Source of the DNA: Halorientalis sp. IM1011
GTDB taxonomy: Archaea; Halobacteriota; Halobacteria; Halobacteriales; Haloarculaceae
DNA length: 64,000 nt
Reading direction: 5' to 3'
Assembly (NCBI RefSeq): GCF_001989615.1
Contig: NZ_CP019067.1
Location: 496,001 to 560,000 of the forward strand
Shown: positions 61,588 to 64,000 of the stretch, piece after piece
Layout of the letters: every line of letters begins with the position of its first letter
Position numbering within the stretch: position 1 is the stretch's first letter
Translations under genes and position numbers: made by a program
The notes under the pieces: generated by a model
What the model saw: only the letters and a program-made list of their open reading frames with translations
What the model was told of the DNA's origin: nothing
Database searches by the model: none

Positions 61588-61922
61588 CGACCCGACCACG
61601 GCTGGCGGACGACGTCAACTGGACGGCCGGCGTCGCGGCGCTGGGACTGTTCGCCGTGCTGGCGGCCGTGTTCCTGGGCTCCTCCTTCGGATCGGCGGCC
61701 GGGTTCCCCGACGCGTCGATCACCGCGGGCATCGGCTACGCGATGTTCGACCTCGCGAGCCAGACTGCACTGGAGACCGAGGAGTTCCTGGTGTCGTTCA
61801 TCGTCATCGCGATCGCACTGGACGCCGCACTGGACGTGGCCGTCATGCTGGCGAAACGCGACGACGAGTCGGCCGGCGTACTCACCGACGGCGGCCACAC
61901 GACGGAACGGGGTGAGCGCTGA
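61584..61922 (+). CDS. nuoJ2: NADH dehydrogenase-like complex subunit J, C-terminal half
   Basis: 112 aa with two hydrophobic helices: GVAALGLFAVLAAVFLGSSF and FLVSFIVIAIALDAALDVAVML. It overlaps nuoJ1 by 4 bases (ATGA) and nuoK by 1 base (TGATG). Splitting of NuoJ into two proteins is the rule in this group. Confidence 0.85.
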   Translation: MTTRPRLADDVNWTAGVAALGLFAVLAAVFLGSSFGSAAGFPDASITAGIGYAMFDLASQTALETEEFLVSFIVIAIALDAALDVAVMLAKRDDESAGVLTDGGHTTERGER

Positions 61923-62224
61923 TGGTACCCGCCGAGTACTACCTGTTGCTGACGGCGGCGATGTTCTGCATCGGCCTGTTCGGGATCTTGACCCGGCGCA
62001 ACGCCCTGCGATTCCTGATGTCGGTCGAGTTGATGCTCAACGCGGCCGCCGTCAACTTCGTGGCGTTCTCCCTCCAGTGGGGGAACCTCACGGGCCAGGT
62101 GTTCTCCCTGTTCCTGATGGCGCTCGCCGCCGCCGAAGTCGCGATCGGGATCGGTATCATCCTGGTGCTGTACCGTAACTTCGGAGACATCGACGTGACC
62201 AAACCGACGACAATGAGGTGGTAA
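61922..62224 (+). CDS. nuoK: NADH dehydrogenase-like complex subunit K
   Basis: 100 aa, three TM helices with the proton-channel acids in SVELMLNAAAVNFVAF and AAAEVAIGIGIILVLYR. Full length, MrpC-like. The stop is followed one base later by nuoL. Confidence 0.93.
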   Translation: MVPAEYYLLLTAAMFCIGLFGILTRRNALRFLMSVELMLNAAAVNFVAFSLQWGNLTGQVFSLFLMALAAAEVAIGIGIILVLYRNFGDIDVTKPTTMRW

Positions 62225-62225
62225 G

Positions 62226-64000
62226 ATGGTGAGTGCATTCGAGTTCGTTCCGGCGATCGCGGTGTTGCCACTCGTATCGTTCGTGGTCGCGCTGACCTTC
62301 GGGAAGTGGATGCCCAAGAAAGGGGCCCTGGCCGGCATCTTCGCGACGGCCGGCTCCCTGCTCATCTCGATCTGGACCGCGCTGACGGTCGCGGGCATCC
62401 TCGGCTCGGAGACGGCCTATCACGAGGAGATATGGCAGTTCGCGACGGGGATCGGCACGTTCGATCTCCACCTCGGGGTCTACATCGACCCCCTCTCGGC
62501 GCTGATGCTGTTGATCGTCTCGCTGATCTCGCTTCTCGTGTTCGTCTTCTCGCTTGGCTACATGAACGACGAGGACGAGACCGGGCTCCCCCGGTACTAC
62601 GCTTCGCTCTCGCTCTTTAGCTTCAGCATGCTCGCCTTCGTCTTCGCGGACAACATCCTGATGGCGTTCATGTTCTTCGAGCTGGTGGGCCTCTGTTCGT
62701 TCCTGCTCATCGGCTTCTGGTTCCGCGAGGACGCACCGCCCAGCGCCGCGAAGAAGGCCTTCCTGGTCACCCGCTTCGGTGACTTCTTCTTCCTGATCGG
62801 CGTCGTCGGCATCTTCGCCACCTTCGGGACGGGCCTGTTCGTCACCGAGAGCGGCTTCCCGGCCATGGCCGCGCAGGCGCTCGAAGCCGGCGAGAGCTTC
62901 TTCGGCTTCGGCGCACAGACCTGGTTCACCATCCTCGGACTGCTCGTGCTGGGCGGGGTCGTCGGCAAGTCGGCGCAGTTCCCGCTGCACACGTGGCTGC
63001 CCGACGCGATGGAGGGTCCGACTCCCGTCTCGGCGCTGATCCACGCAGCGACGATGGTCGCGGCAGGTGTCTACCTCGTCGCGCGCATGTACGGGTTCTA
63101 CCTGCTGACGCCGACGACGATGGGAATCATCGCCCTGATCGGCGGCTTCACCGCCCTGTTCGCGGCGACGATGGGCGTCGTCAAACAGGAACTCAAGCAG
63201 GTGCTCGCGTACTCCACCATCTCCCAGTACGGGTACATGATGCTCGCGCTGGGCTCCGGTGGGTACGTCGCCGCGGTCTTCCACCTGACCACCCACGCCG
63301 TGTTCAAGGCGCTCCTGTTCCTCGGCGCGGGGTCGGTCATCATCGCCATGCACCACAACGAGAACATGTGGGACATGGGCGGCCTGAAGGAGAAGATGCC
63401 CGTGACCTACTGGACCTTCCTCTCGGGCTCGCTCGCGCTTGCTGGGATCTTCCCGTTCGCGGGCTTCTGGTCCAAGGACGAAGTGCTGTACGAGGCGCTG
63501 ATCCACGGCCTCGGCAGTCCCGTCATCCTGATCGCGTGGGCGATGGGCCTGCTCGCCGTGTTCCTGACCGGCTTCTACACCTTCCGGATGGTCTTCCTGA
63601 CCTTCCACGGTGAGCCACGGACGGACACGGCCGAAGACCCCCACGGTGTGCGCTGGAACGTGAAACTCCCGCTGGCCGTGCTGGGAATCCTCGCCGCGAC
63701 CATCGGCTTCATCAACATGGTGCCGGTCGCGAAGCTGTCCGGGCTGGAGATCGACTTCCTCCACAAGTGGCTGGTCGGCTCCGAGATCGTCAACGCAGAG
63801 TTCCTGACGGGCCTGCACGTGTACGAGGACTTGCTGCCCTACGAGTCGGTCTACATCGCGGGCGGTGAGATTCCGACACTACTGATTTCGGCGGCGCTGT
63901 CGCTGGGACTGGCGCTCGCCGGTTCCGGGCTGGCCTACAAGCTGTACGCGGTCGACGAACCGGTCGAACACACGAAGAAACTCGGCGGACTCCGGACGTT
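62226..64000 (+). CDS. nuoL: NADH dehydrogenase-like complex subunit L (3' end outside window)
   Basis: The frame runs from ATG 62226 to the end of the window (591 codons seen) without a stop. Antiporter-like proton-pumping subunit with MFFELVGLCSFLLIGFW, TRFGDFFFLIGVVG, LHTWLPDAMEGPTPVSALIHA and VKQELKQVLAYSTISQYGYM; the Lys and His of the pumping path are visible. Further subunits M and N are expected beyond the window. Confidence 0.94.
   Translation, partial: MVSAFEFVPAIAVLPLVSFVVALTFGKWMPKKGALAGIFATAGSLLISIWTALTVAGILGSETAYHEEIWQFATGIGTFDLHLGVYIDPLSALMLLIVSLISLLVFVFSLGYMNDEDETGLPRYYASLSLFSFSMLAFVFADNILMAFMFFELVGLCSFLLIGFWFREDAPPSAAKKAFLVTRFGDFFFLIGVVGIFATFGTGLFVTESGFPAMAAQALEAGESFFGFGAQTWFTILGLLVLGGVVGKSAQFPLHTWLPDAMEGPTPVSALIHAATMVAAGVYLVARMYGFYLLTPTTMGIIALIGGFTALFAATMGVVKQELKQVLAYSTISQYGYMMLALGSGGYVAAVFHLTTHAVFKALLFLGAGSVIIAMHHNENMWDMGGLKEKMPVTYWTFLSGSLALAGIFPFAGFWSKDEVLYEALIHGLGSPVILIAWAMGLLAVFLTGFYTFRMVFLTFHGEPRTDTAEDPHGVRWNVKLPLAVLGILAATIGFINMVPVAKLSGLEIDFLHKWLVGSEIVNAEFLTGLHVYEDLLPYESVYIAGGEIPTLLISAALSLGLALAGSGLAYKLYAVDEPVEHTKKLGGLRT

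Noticed and set aside
1-64000. CRISPR array, IS element or rRNA operon
   Set aside because: No regularly spaced repeats, no transposase-like protein and no rRNA sequence were seen.

Overview
The window is chromosomal DNA of a halophilic archaeon (class Halobacteria). Nearly every protein is very acidic, GC is high, and many genes have an archaeal TATA box about 27 bases before the start codon (leaderless transcripts). The gene content also fits: halocyanin, archaetidylserine synthase, an Agl23-like protein, Pcc1 next to ribosomal proteins S15 and S3Ae, and a nuo operon with fused nuoCD. I cannot name the genus from sequence alone.

Bases 1 to about 23.1 kb are a dense anti-phage defence island. 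It begins with the end of a probable DrmE, then DrmA helicase, DrmB (DUF1998) and DrmC (phospholipase-D nuclease), which is the core of a DISARM system. After these come an AT-richer gene fusing DUF262, HNH-like and AlbA_2 domains, and an overlapping pair made of an unknown protein and a PIN-domain nuclease. The rest of the island is the most unusual part. A three-gene cassette (GHKL ATPase, partner protein, DUF6339-like protein) occurs twice as diverged paralogues. The copies flank two paralogous DNA cytosine-5 methyltransferases with a T/G-mismatch-type glycosylase between them. The layout suggests a duplicated 5mC modification and sensing system that carries its own repair enzyme for 5mC deamination, sitting beside DISARM.

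From 23.1 to 26.6 kb there is a gene-poor junction, then a coupled four-gene operon of mobile-element type, then a tRNA-Ala(GGC) whose 3' end faces the island. This is a plausible integration boundary.

From 26.8 to 54.7 kb the content is ordinary core genome. It holds a six-gene set of type IV pilin-like surface proteins; rps15, a RecJ-like gene, pcc1 and rps3ae; halocyanin; pssA; a HEAT-repeat protein; a large FAD/Fe-S dehydrogenase; a secreted phospholipase-D protein; a DHH phosphoesterase; a JAMM protein with ribL; an aminotransferase with ribH; an Agl23-like membrane protein; purKE; and two related lipoproteins.

From 54.7 kb to the end runs the nuo operon (A, B, CD, H, I, a second CD, J1, J2, K and the start of L), with no NADH-input subunits EFG. 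The second full-length nuoCD follows a 77-bp repeat of the nuoI end. The first nuoCD has Trp where the quinone-binding Tyr of NuoD is expected, and the second keeps Tyr.
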